This document shows, piece after piece, positions 10,426 through 20,765 of a stretch of DNA of 64,000 nt. The first letter of the stretch is position 1. Each line of letters starts with the position of its first letter. Source of the stretch: Dipteris shenzhenensis (Eukaryota > Polypodiophyta > Polypodiopsida > Gleicheniales); the NCBI GenBank assembly GCA_047967505.1, contig CM106541.1; one strand, 5' to 3'. The position numbers were made by a program, and so were the translations under genes. Below the pieces are notes generated by a model. The model made no database searches. It saw only the letters and a list, made by a program, of their open reading frames with translations, and had not been told where the DNA came from.

Positions 10426-11749
10426 CTAATAGCAATGCTTAATGAGACTAGGATAAATCAGATGGTGTACCTTTCTGTTGTTGTAGATAAATAAAAAGTC
10501 GTTTGAGATAGAACCTTCAGTCTCAAACAGAATGTCACTGCGCAATTGAGCTAGGGAGCAACATTCTCTTAATGAGATATTGACTAGCACATCACCATTC
10601 TCAACAACATCAATATCAATAAGTTTATTTTCTGCACCAAAAGACTCTTCATCTTGATCCATTGGGACAAGCTTTGTGCCTAGCATTCGACTACGCTTGT
10701 AATAAAAAGAGAAAATAAAATTTTGTGATGCAACCATGTACTTCAGTTGCATAGAAGGTTGGACCACCTCACAAAACACTGAACTACATGTCTTCTTATC
10801 CCAACCTTTATCCAAAAATTGTGGCATGCATGCCGAATTTGTTGCTTTAACTGTGAACATTGTTTTTGAAACCTTCACTGGAAAGGTATTAAACAAGTCT
10901 ACAAAAACTGTGAGAGGCATGCACAAAGAAATTTTTACTATCCTAGTGGCAATATTGGGCCTCAGAGCTTTCTGTACTTCTGTAAAAAGCTTCGCCCTAT
11001 ATGCCTCTGTAACACTAGAATGTGGGTGAGGCCAATTCACCGAATTCCACGCCGGAAGGTCTTGTTTTATTAATACACCATGTGTGTTAGCTTTGTCCAG
11101 CAACTGATAAAAATGATCAGTAAAAAATATACCCAATTGAGCTAGCTCTGTTGCACATCGACCTTGGTATTGTTGTTCTCCTATCGATCCATGCAGAACA
11201 TCTATAAATCCCAGAATACAATCGATGTTTTGCCATGTCTCATACGATGAAGGATATAAATCTAAAATAAAACAACACAAGAATGTCAATAAGCTAAGAG
11301 AGAAAGCCTCATCTTAAAAATCCATACACCTCATGAAGAAAAAAACCACAATAGAAAAATATACAATTAGGCCTGTGTTGCGGAAGATTTTTTGGATAGT
11401 CTCGCAAGACAAGTTCTTTATGCATGTACATGTGCTGAATCAAAACTTCTTTCACGGATATCTTCCCTTTGGTGATTTTAAAATCTCGTACTCTTCCCTT
11501 CCACGATGCCAAGAAAATGTTTTTTGTCTGGAGTCTTTTTCTTTTGCTAGGTTGCATGAGCACCCATGCTCCTTTCGAAACACTAAACCTTTCCCAAGTT
11601 CCTTCCGTTTTGACTGTACTTGAATTCTCTACCGACGAAATAGAAGAAGCAGGTCGACGGGGTAAGGATGTTTGGTATAATTCTGCCTTCGTAGCATTAT
11701 CATCCACAGAGCGTCTTCCACAAGAACGGCCGTGGTTTTGGTTCACCAT
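10426..11749 (-). CDS. Orphan gene A4 of the H3-Ulp1 element (~413 aa)
   Basis: The likely start is the ATG at 11749 (MVNQNHGRS), followed by exon 1 to about 11347 or 11330 and exon 2 from 11261 to 10426. The strong donor GAG|GTGTATGG at 11330 leaves the exons out of register; a weaker donor at 11346 restores frame, so the junction is uncertain. Exon 1 is basic with a Ser-rich centre, ending in a conserved-looking WKGRVRDFKITKGKISVKE segment. Exon 2 contains WPHPHSSVTEAYRAKLF and ends with LRECCSLAQLRSDILFE...ISNDFLFIYNNRKV. That spacing of hydrophobics is like a ubiquitin-type fold, but this is a weak structural guess. No family is recognised. Copy 2 carries the same gene with breaks. It converges on the H3-Ulp1 gene with about 200 bases between. 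Confidence 0.55.
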
Positions 11750-12222
11750 GGAGATTTTCTGAATCTGTAACAATAGCAAAGTAATGTAACTAAGATAACA
11801 ATTTGAAGTTTCAAGAAAGAGAAAGTGGGCAAACAGACAGTTGATGAGAAACATCTTACTCTACGCCAAACAGGACACGCCAAACAGGATCAAGGGAGTA
11901 GTTTTGGAAAAGAAAGGCTATTGCACAATGAGGCAATGGTGTAGAATGGTAGACCTTTCGCACGAAAGGCGGCACAACATTTGAAAATTCAAAGGAAGGT
12001 GGAAGCGGGAAGGATCTTGTCAGATAAAATGTCAGTTTAGATTCTATCTTCTTGTCCAAAGATCTTCTGAGAATAAAAAACCAATCTCCTCATTAATGTA
12101 GCACGCTTGTACTTACATAAAGTATTGTTTCTTTTTTCTATTTTCTCTTATTTTCGTGAATTTTCAACGTTACGTTGGCCTTCTATTGATTGGTTGAGAG
12201 CTTATTTTTCCAAACCGTAAAA
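11750..12222. other. Right subterminal region of copy 1
   Basis: This lies between the A4 start and the right inverted repeat and is shared with copy 2 at 23411-23841. The 67-codon minus ORF at 11856-12059 is not conserved in frame in copy 2 and is not called. It likely contains the A4 promoter and transposase-binding sites. Confidence 0.4.
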
Positions 12223-12254
12223 GGCCCCAAAATGAGCTCCCTTTTTTCCTAATG
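12223..12254. repeat. Right terminal inverted repeat, copy 1
   Basis: It runs from GGCCCCAAAATGAGCTCCC to CCTAATG and is the reverse complement of the left end. The identical end in copy 2 (23842-23873) followed by a different flank fixes the boundary. Confidence 0.85.
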
Positions 12255-13416
12255 ATAGCTTTGTGTAGGAAAGGACCTTGGGAAAGGATGACCTAGATTC
12301 AAGCTTGTGGAAATCAGCTCCTATGTCTAAAGGGCATGTGCCCTTGCAACAAGAAGGAGGGTGATCACATTCAAGCCTTGAGCATTTACTCATCAATTCC
12401 TTCCCGCCAAACTTAATGTCCTCAATAAGGTGAAATTCCTCCCTAAATCCTACGTTTGTTTGCCAAACACCCCTTCCAAAATTACCAAGCTTGAAAACCC
12501 TAGGATGCAAATAAGAAAGACCTAGGAGGCTCCATGACCTACATTTAATTCTAATAGCCCTCTTATCTAGTTTTCTTTATTTGTATCTTCTCCCCATACA
12601 AGCGGGGAAAATGGCATGCCCACATCTTGTCCTCCTAGTTCACACATGTTCTTCCAGCTACATTCACTCCTCAAGCCCCCACGCTTGCTCTCTATGTCTA
12701 CTTCATTTTACGTTCTTTCTCTTCTTCATAGACCTCTCCATCTTTTTTATCTGACCATTTTTGTTTGCCTTAAATATACTTCTTCCACTTATCAATGCCA
12801 GATTAAAATCAAAAGATAGATTATTAGGCACGTAGCATTGTGGTCTAGCTTGTGGCTGAGCCATGTGTCTACTTTATAAGCCTTGGATTGGATTTACGCT
12901 TATCCAAGGGTTATAGAATTTGGTAACTACTTCCGAGTGAGTTCCCATCTAGTATTGTTGCCATCTTTGCTTTGCATCACCGATTGCTTTACAGTCATCT
13001 CCTCTTCCCTCTGCTCCCCCCTCTCTCGCCATTCCCGATGTCATTAGATAGCATGCAAGGTTTCCAATCAAGGAAAATCAAGGCAAGGTTGTGGGATGAA
13101 ACCAAAATTTCTCAACAGACCTCTTCCCCATTGCTTTTGCTCCCATCATCCCATTCTTGATTCATGTACTTCTGCCCTCATGTTTCCATATCCCCTCTTT
13201 GCGAACTCCTGAGGTTTCATGCCAGTTTGCATGCCTGAACTTTTCTTGCATAGCAGAGTCTTTGGGCAGATATGACCTGCCACAAAACGATCGTCTTCTC
13301 CCCCTTATCTTAAATCTATTGGGCTAATCCTCATGATCGCAGGGGGAGTTTGTGACCAGAAGGATGACAAGAAATGTCCTCAGGCAATAGCTGGACGCCA
13401 GCATTTGGTGTTGTAA

Positions 13417-13587
13417 AGGCTTTCCCATGGCCATAACTGGGACACCATCACCCTCGGCTCAGCGGAGATCATCACGGAGTTCTTCTACAAGTGCTTCATG
13501 CATGGGAAGAATTTTGTCTCCGTTGCATGTTGTGGTGAATTGACAGGAAAAGAGACCCGATTAAATAGAAGTGACGGGGATTCTTGA
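13417..13587 (+). other. Exon-like ORF fragment of unknown family
   Basis: An open frame with no stop until the TGA at 13585 reads HNWDTITLGSAEIITEFFYK followed by HGKNFVSVACCGELTGKE. Composition and hydrophobic spacing look protein-like, unlike the surrounding DNA. A TAA lies in frame at 13414, and no splice partners or family could be assigned. It may be a captured or decayed exon. Confidence 0.2.
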
Positions 13588-13799
13588 GAATCGAGATGAA
13601 AATAATGAAGTCGGGCCTAATGTCTTCCCTTGATAGGTTATGCTGTGAACAAGTACGCTTACTGAAATAGTGTTGATAGTCGATTAACTTTTATACTGTA
13701 GCGCAAATTTCAAGTGATGCTCAATCGTTCGAGTACGCAAAAGTATGAAATTGGCTAATGCGGAGCAAATTGCGTTGGTAGATTACCAAACAGTCTAGG

Positions 13800-13985
13800 T
13801 TATTTTGTGATGCGAAACAAGAATTGTTTCCATTTTGTATTCCATGTATCGGACTTTGAGTTGTCGAGCTTTGCTGAAGTCTCAAGGTGGATGCTCCTTA
13901 TGGTTGGTAGAGACGTCAGAGTCATGAAGCTCTCCTTTATGGTGAAAAGTTGATCAGCTTGCATTAACGTCATAACCTCAACCAT
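13800..13985 (-). pseudogene. Copia gag N-terminal scrap
   Basis: The minus-strand reading includes LETSAKLDNSKSDTWNTKW, which aligns with LEASAKLDNSNYGTWKYQM at the start of the gag of the Copia element at 15601-28671. Only about 30 residues match; it is a relict of a related element. Confidence 0.5.
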
Positions 13986-15595
13986 TTTCTTATGAAATAT
14001 GCGATGGTACTCACGAAATTAGTCCTCGGGCCGTCGGCGGGAATGGCATCGCAAAACTTTAGTACAGAAATTGATTGTCTTGACAGCCAGAGGCACGATG
14101 GAATAATTCATAGAATAAAATGAATAACTTGGCTTACACAGTTCAATGGATCGCAAGATAGAAAACGCATCATCTAGATCAGATTGTGGATGATGGCTGG
14201 GGAGAAGTTCGAGTGCAATTGCTTCTTCTCCCACTGCCTACTCGAGACATCTCCCTTTTTTTGGAGTAGGAGGCTCTGTAACACGACCACAGAAACTAGG
14301 AGATTCCACAGAAATGAAATTTCAAAGGCAATGCATATCTACTAATATCCCTCCAAAAAATCGAAGTTATCTACATATATATTAAAGCAACCTCTAGACG
14401 GGATCAAGAAAATTGTGACTCAATACAGTTTGAGGACATTTTCCAGTCATTTATGTTCTCCACTCCACTACAGATTTTGATCCCTAGATTTTTTCACATG
14501 CTTAATGGCAAAATATCGCATTATCATCTATCCTTTTCAAGGTCTTTAATGGGCCTTTTGTGCCATTTCTTCCTCTACAGATGCTGTTGGGAGCCAACGA
14601 CCCGCTGATACTTTGCAAAATTTGTGGCTTACCACAACCAAGAGGTTCCATGAACGTGCAGAGCTGCTCACTCACTATGTAGTTGAGAAGGTATATTTTC
14701 ATTTTCAAACAAGGGAAATATCCCTTTAACCACAGAAAGCAATCGACTTTTACAGTTGACTATTTAGAAACAAGCACCATGGTTGTCCACATTGCCTGAT
14801 TCGCAGCTTCAATAACTTGTAAGGTTAGTGCGAAGGAGAGTAAGACATATCGCAATGGGGCAAATCTAAAATATTGATTCTAGGAAGTTCTCAAAACAGT
14901 GCACTTAGACAGATTTTGTCTCATCTTTTCAAAGACGTACGGTCGTGAGATGGAGTAGGAATAAGCTATTTATACGTGACTCTGTGAACCTACTTCTTGG
15001 TCTTAGTTGCCAAGATCCTATTCAGGTTGCAACGGTCGAGTTTGTGAGAGTTGAGATCACACAACATTTGAGCAAGCTTGAGAAAACTTATGAAAGGGGA
15101 AATGGGTTACGCATACCATGAAGCATAAAAATTTTGTGTTTTTATATGATATCCTAGACCCAAGGCTAAAGATCAAGTTTTAGAATGCCCCAACCCTCTT
15201 TATAAAGATCTGCGGCCAACAGAACATGGAATTTTTTTTTATCATAACTATTTGTCTAGTGAACTCTCTTTAGAAGTACTTACCCCCACTCATCCAAAAG
15301 AACCCTCCACTTGGTCCTCACATATTATGAAAAATATGTATAAATATTAAAATCTTGCATATTTTCAAGGTATATACTGTATATTTTGAGGGAGGGGGAA
15401 CATGAGATTTTCATATTTTTCCCTTGCATATTTGAAAATTTTGAAGGAAATCCATGCATATTCTATATGGAACTTGTCCCCCCATACCCTAGATTTTGGA
15501 CGAGGGTAGTAACATAATCCATCTTGAGTTGGCACCCCAAGATATATAAATGCTATGTGCTAAATACAAATCGATATGAACTCAAGGAAGGGTAG

Positions 15596-15600
15596 GCTCC
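15596..15600. repeat. Copia target-site duplication, left
   Basis: GCTCC here and GCTCC at 28672-28676 flank the two LTRs exactly. A 5-bp duplication is usual for Copia integrase. Confidence 0.9.
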
Positions 15601-15857
15601 TGACAAAATATGAAGAGGGGAGAGGAGAAGAGTGGAGATGAGGAGAGAGGGCACAGCTAGAGAGCACACCACAAATGACTAACTGTACACTAGATTTACT
15701 TGAAAAAATAGAATATATACAAACCCTTTTAGGGTTAGGGTTACGGGATCTAACCCTTTCCTTTATAGCACTCTATAAGGTTAGTGCTATGCACATATGA
15801 TCACGTGATGGTGCTATGCACACATGATCACATGATTTTGAGCATGAACTCTCAACA
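15601..15857 (-). repeat. Copia 3' LTR (257 bp)
   Basis: On the plus strand it runs TGACAAAATATG...CTCTCAACA. It matches 28409-28671 closely; the length difference of six bases lies mostly in a telomere-like TTAGGG stretch around 15730-15748. Confidence 0.92.
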
Positions 15858-15866
15858 CCTTCCCTC
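15858..15866 (-). promoter_or_regulatory. Copia polypurine tract
   Basis: The minus strand reads GAGGGAAGG directly before the 3' LTR, the position of the plus-strand DNA primer. Confidence 0.75.
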
Positions 15867-15992
15867 AAGATCAACATCATGAAGTAGGCCTTCCCTCAAG
15901 ATGATGATTCTAGGGAATTAAAGAAGGACTCAGGATTACATTCCCTCACACCCCTTTAATGGGAATGTCCTTCCTCTGCGTGAAACCAAGAG

Positions 15993-16645
15993 CTAGTCGG
16001 TGTTTCTCGAATAGCTCTTTATCGAGTGGTTTGGTAAAGAGATGTCTGCAACATTTTCTTTGCTATCACAATTCTGCAGTGTGATGTCACCAAGTAACAC
16101 TCTTTCTCTGATAAAGTGCTCTCTGACATCAATGTACTTTGTCCTGGAGTGATATACTGGATTTTTGGCCAATGCTTGAGCCGATTGATTATCACAGTAT
16201 ATTATTGTTGGCTTTGACTTATCAAAGGAATCTGTTTCTGACAATAGTCTTCTGAGCCATATAGCAGCCTCACATGCACCTGTAGTGAGTGCTCTATATT
16301 CTGCTTCAATCGAAGACAAAGAAACAGTTGGCTGTTTGTTTGACAACCATGATATCGCACCTTGACCAAGGAAAAATGCATATCCCTGTGTCAATCTCCT
16401 AGTCTCATGATCTCCGGCATAGTCACTATCATAGTATCCATGCAACCGTGGATAACTTCCTCTGTATTCTATCCCAAACTATCTTGTACCTCTGATGTAT
16501 CTTAAGACTCTTTTGGCTGCATTCCAGTGAGACTGTTTTGGATTTGCCATAAACTGTGCTAGTGAGCTTACTGCATAACAAATATCTAGCCGTGTGATTG
16601 TCAGATATATAAGAGATCCGATGAGCTACTTGTAGTATCTGTCAT
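15993..16645 (-). pseudogene. Copia RNase H and RT C-terminal region
   Basis: The best frame (15993-16445) contains [40 protein letters not shown] and [20 protein letters not shown], the typical Copia RNase H. Upstream, to the Mutator-like insertion, fragments such as LIGSLIYLTITRLDICYAVS belong to the RT thumb/connection. The frame is broken by a stop after YRGSYPR and others. Confidence 0.9.
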
Positions 16646-17643
16646 GGATGCGTCAATTTTACGAGCAAAAAGCTATGAGCAGGTTTATCCGAGCGTGTTT
16701 TTCAAGAGATTTAAAAAATAGTATTTCTTTAGGAAATATGATATTTTCACTTTTATTTTATACAGACTAGTCACTCATTCATTTTTACATAACATAAATC
16801 TTCTTATTCATAGACATTCATTTGTACCCTTGTTATTACCTTAAAAAAGTGTTGAAAAATAATACCTTTAAGAAACATTCCTCATAATCACTCTCAATGT
16901 AATAATATTATACATAAATAATTACTTATTAAATACATTTATATCATATGGCAATATCTTTCTATTGTTTTTATAGTATTAATAACAAGATATTTATGGA
17001 CATGTTTTTAAAGAAGTTTAAATTACTATAAACAAGTGTTAACTTGGGCTTAAATATCACTTTCATAAAATGCATGTAATATTTGATACTATATATGCAA
17101 GATTTTCCAAAATATAACCCCATAGATGTGCTCAAATGGGGTTTTCCGATCAATTTGAGTGACTGAATGACTATATTTGGACATTGGATGTGAAAGTTAT
17201 GTCACTTTTAAAAGTGTTGTCCAAGGTAGTTTCGCCAGTTGGAAGACTACTTCAAAGGGGTTTCGCTGGCGAAACTACCTTGATGGCTTGCTTCAATGAG
17301 TTTTCTTTGGAGAAGCCCTTTGATGAAGATTGGTTGAGAGAGATTTTTCAATGTCACCCCCTATTAAGTAAAAGTCGTAAGAAGGATCATAAGGGAACTT
17401 TCATGGAGAAGTCTACTCTACATGTGGGTTTCTTCAAAAGCCATCCCATTCTGTTCTCACCATTCCCAAAGATTCACGTAAAGATTCGTGTATAAAATAG
17501 GTATTGCTATAATACTTTGCATATTTCTAAGTGAAACTATGTTTACTTCTGATCCATTTTTGCCATATTTTTGCATAGTTGGAAGCTTTTTTTTTCCTTC
17601 GCTCGGACGCTCGGAAGATTTTGCTCAGAAAATGCTCGTCCCC
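16646..17643 (-). mobile_element. Mutator-like non-autonomous element, copy A
   Basis: This is a roughly 1-kb insertion in the Copia RT/RNase H junction with degenerate inverted ends (GGATGCGTCAATTTTACGAG on the left; complement of GGGGACGAGCATTTTCTGAG on the right). It is the reverse orientation of copy B at 19664-20682, which has a clear 9-bp duplication. Here, rejoining the Copia frame shows only a 2-bp overlap, so the duplication is lost or decayed. It codes for no protein; the centre has GGTAGTTTCGC inverted motifs. Confidence 0.75.
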
Positions 17644-18452
17644 TATTGACTGTAGGCTTTTTTGAATATTTATTAAGTTTCAAACTATGTTCCATGGGAG
17701 TGGCTGCAATCTTGCAATCTGCCATATGAAACTTCTTCAAGAGACTGTCAACATACTTGAGCTGACTCATGAATGTGCTATCTAAATCTCTCCAGAACTC
17801 AATTCCAAGACAATAGTGCATAAGTCCAAGATCTTTCATGTCGAACTCTGTAGATAAGTCTTGTTTCAATTTTTTGATGAAGCTATCCTTGCTTCCTATC
17901 ACAATCAGATCATCTATGTACAAAAGTGCAATAGTAATGTCTTCCCCTTGAACTTTGTAGTAGAGAGTATGATCTGCATTGGATTTCATGTATCTCAGAT
18001 CAGCAAAGTACTTGTCAATTCTACTGTACCAACTTCTAGGTGCTTGCTTTAAGCCATAGAGACTTTTCTTGAGATGGCAAACCTTATTCTCCTTTCTTGG
18101 TTCAACATAACCTGCTGGTTATTGCATGTAGAATTCCTCGTCTAGATAACCATTGAGAAATGCATTCTTGACATCGAGCTGATACACATTCCATTTGTTG
18201 AGTGTTGCTAGTGATATCAAAAACCGTATGGAATCCATCTTTGCTACTGGAGCATAAGTCTCATCACAGTCCAGACCATATTGTTGTGCAAATCCTTTTG
18301 CAACTAATCTGGCTTTATATCTCTAAATACTTCCATCTAGATTATACTTCACTTTGTATACCCATTTGTTGGCTATGGCCTTCTTTCCTGGTGGAAGGTC
18401 GCATAATTCCCAAGTGTTATTTTTATACAAAGCATCCATTTCTTCATTCATA
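17644..18452 (-). pseudogene. Copia reverse transcriptase
   Basis: The minus strand reads DALYKNNTWELCDLPPGKK, then a broken RT with KVCHLKKSLYGLKQAPRSWY and the catalytic YIDD in ALLYIDDLIVIGSKD (about 17920), then LGLMHYCLGIEFW and CKIAATPMEHSLKLNKYSKK. The first residues of this domain (KPKWQTA) lie across the transposon copy 2 at 23874-23900. Several stops interrupt it. Confidence 0.92.
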
Positions 18453-18484
18453 CATTAGGGAAAAAGGGAACTCATTTTGGGGCC
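18453..18484. repeat. Left terminal inverted repeat, copy 2
   Basis: It begins CATTAGGGAAAAAGGGAACT and continues CATTTTGGGGCC. It matches the reverse complement of the right end at 30 of 32 positions, a better match than in copy 1. Confidence 0.88.
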
Positions 18485-19654
18485 CTATAAGAAATTCACT
18501 ATTTTTTGATTTATTTCTCTCCTAAAAGACCTCAAAAATAGTAAAATAGAGAAATGTGACTCGAAACTGTCAGTAAGGACTACAGAACTGTCAATTCAAA
18601 AAGGAATAAGATAATCTTTTGTCTGACTAACATGATTTTGCATTAAATATCTCCTTAGATTTTTTTTTGTTTACCAAAGATTCCGCATCTCTTTTGCCGA
18701 CGTGTGCAGGCCTTTCATAAAGAATCCATCACTGAACTTGGTGATTGCAAGTTTTTAAAATATTCACATGGATACTGCCACACTTCCATGATTCATGTTA
18801 CAAAATGACTATGAGATTGAAAAACAAACTTCGCAACCTCAGAAGCACAAAAAATGGCCGACACTAGTGAGTCACTATCTCAGAAGAAGCGATTACACCA
18901 TCTTCACATCGACTTAGAAGAACAATATGCTCCAGCATAAAAAAGATGAAAGGATACGGTGCTGAATGCTCAATAGCGGGAAAATATGAGAAGAGAAGGG
19001 CTTCAACATATTGACTTATGGTGCGATGAAGCATATATCCAAAATGTCAAGTAAAAAACTCTACACCTCCATTTGTCAATCCCACCACATTACTGACGTT
19101 TGCCGGCGATGGACAAAATGGACTTCTTGGTTATATTTTAGTGCAGTCTGCATTTGCGGAAACGTATAAAATGATGTACCTACAAGAAAAGGGGGCCAAG
19201 ATGCAGGAGATAGCCATTCGTGCAAAATTGGAGCAGCAGTTACAAAATGAAATTGAGGAGCATTCAAAGAGTAAAAAAGAGTTGACAAGAGCAAGAAAGA
19301 AGAGAACCATGCTTGGAGACAGACTAAGCAACAGGAAGATTAAAAACATTGCAAATTTGAAGGCTAGGACTGGTGGATGCAAGCGACGAATTCAGGAAGC
19401 AAGGTTAGATTGAAATTTATCATTTTGTATACTCAAAAAGGCTCTCAAATGACTATATCTATTTCGTCGATTATCGCAAAACAAGAATGGAGGTGCTGAA
19501 TGATATAGGCATATTGTGTTGTTAGTACAGGAAATTATTGGAGCCTGCAAAAGAAAATATAGACCTGAATCTTCTTCCTGTTAAACAAATGAAAGGATTG
19601 CTTTCTTGCAGTGTAGCAAAAGGTTTGATTGAGGAAAAAAAATACAAAACAGTC

Positions 19655-19663
19655 AATCGCAAT
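19655..19663. repeat. 9-bp target duplication of Mutator-like copy B, left
   Basis: AATCGCAAT is repeated at 20683-20691. Copy 1 of the transposon has the unduplicated site (AAACGCAAT) at the matching place. Nine bases is the usual Mutator duplication length. Confidence 0.85.
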
Positions 19664-20682
19664 GGGGACGAGCATTTTCTGAGCGAAATCTTCCGAGCGT
19701 CCGAGCGAAGGAAAAAAAATGCTTCCAACTATGCATAAATATGGCAAAAATCGATCAGAAGAAAACATAGTTTCACTTAGAAATATGCAAAGTATTATAG
19801 CAATGCCTATTTTATACAAAAATCTTTAGGTGAATCTCTAGGAATGGTGAGAGCATAATGGGATGGTTTTTGAAAAAACCCACATGTAGAGTAGACTTCT
19901 CTATGAAAATTCCCTTATGATCCTTCTTACAACTTTTACTTAATAGGGGGTGACATTGAAAACCCTCTCTCAACCTATCTTCATGAAAGAGTTTCTTCAA
20001 AGAAAACTCATTGAAGCAAGCCATCCAGGTAGTTTCGCCAACGAAACCCCTTTGAAGCAAGTCTCCCAAGGTAGTTTCGCTAGCGAAACTACCTTGGACA
20101 ACACTTTTAAAAGTGACATAACTTTCATATCCAATGTCCAATTATAGTCATTTAGCCACTCAAATTGATCGGAACACCCCATTTGAGCACATCTATGAAG
20201 TTATATTTTGGAAAATCTTCCATATATAGTATTAAATATTACATGTATTGTATGAGAGTGATATATAAGCCCAAGTTAATACTTATTTATAGTAATTTAA
20301 ACTTCTTTAGAAACATGTCCATAAATATGCTATAAAAACACTAAAAAGATATTGCCATATGATATAAATGTGTTAATAAGTAATTATATATGCATAGTAT
20401 TATTACATTGAGAGTGATTATGAGGAATGTTTCTTAAAGGAATCAACACTTTTTTAAGGTAATAACAGGGGTAGAAAGGGATGTCTCTAGATAAGAAAAT
20501 TATGTTGTGTAAAAATGAATGAGTGACTAGTCTGTATATTTTTATGATAAAGGGATCTAGTTCTAGTGAAAATAAACGTGTAAAAACCATGTTTCGTAAA
20601 GAAAAACATTTTTAAAAATCTCTTGAAAAACACGCTCGGATAAACTTGCTCATAGGTTTTTGCTCGTAAAATTGACGCATCC
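19664..20682 (+). mobile_element. Mutator-like non-autonomous element, copy B
   Basis: This 1019-bp insertion inside transposon copy 2 is flanked by a 9-bp duplication. The ends are degenerate inverted repeats: GGGGACGAGCATTTTCTGAG against GGATGCGTCAATTTTACGAG. It shares its whole length with copy A (16646-17643) in the opposite orientation. No transposase is encoded. The interior has a perfect 32-bp palindrome. Confidence 0.82.
20066..20097. repeat. Perfect 32-bp palindrome
   Basis: The half-site CCAAGGTAGTTTCGCT is followed directly by its exact reverse complement. Two diverged GGTAGTTTCGC half-motifs lie just to the left (about 20025-20060), so the palindrome is part of a small cluster. 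Copy A has the same cluster at 17223-17284 but with an imperfect centre. Confidence 0.85.
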
Positions 20683-20765
20683 AATCGCAATGTTGTAGAG
20701 GACTTTGTATCCAATAATCAAGTTGATGGCACTATAATCCAAGAGGCTCTTGATGTTAGTGGAGT

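Larger units (their letters stand above)
2395..12254 (+). mobile_element. H3-Ulp1 DNA transposon, copy 1 (four-gene element)
   Basis: This is a roughly 9.86-kb element bounded by inverted repeats that start CATTAGG on both sides. Its limits are defined by a second, internally deleted copy at 18453-23873, which starts and stops at the same bases although the flanks differ. Inside are four spliced genes: a DDE-transposase-like gene (+), an orphan gene (-), an H3-histone/Ulp1 fusion (+) and a second orphan gene (-). No target-site duplication is evident in the flanks. Ulp1 cargo is known from some plant Mutator-like and CACTA elements. An H3-type histone joined to it, together with this transposase type, is not something I recognise from a named superfamily. 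Copy 1 carries point lesions in two of the four genes and is probably not autonomous now. Confidence 0.85.
12255..15595. other. Intergenic DNA with scraps
   Basis: Only a Copia gag scrap (13800-13985, minus) and a possible exon-like ORF (about 13417-13587, plus) were seen, each listed separately. The rest has short ORFs without recognisable motifs. The stretch ends at the Copia target duplication. Confidence 0.3.
18853..20765 (+). pseudogene. Truncated transposase-like gene, copy 2
   Basis: It starts MADTSESLSQKKRLHHLHID and follows exons 1 and 2 of the copy 1 gene, but with stops in exon 1 (for example within APA*KR*KD). The coiled-coil part at 19141-19413 is open and has CAA where copy 1 has the TAA stop. 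Exon 2 is split by the Mutator-like element at 19664 and ends at the internal deletion near 20765, so no DDE motif remains. Confidence 0.8.

Noticed and set aside
11856-12059. 67-codon minus ORF as first exon of A4
   Set aside because: The frame is not kept in copy 2 and a better start (MVNQNHGRS) lies at 11749.
2395-12254. Assigning the element to Maverick/Polinton because of the protease
   Set aside because: No DNA polymerase B, retroviral-type integrase, packaging ATPase or capsid gene was seen, and the termini are only 32 bp.
2395-12254. Assigning the element to Mutator because Ulp1 occurs in some MULEs
   Set aside because: No MULE transposase domain was seen and there is no 9-bp duplication; Copia frame reconstruction gives no duplication at all.
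16637-17652. 9-bp target duplication for Mutator-like copy A
   Set aside because: The flanks ATCTGTCAT and TATTGACTG do not match; only a 2-bp overlap is consistent with the Copia frame.
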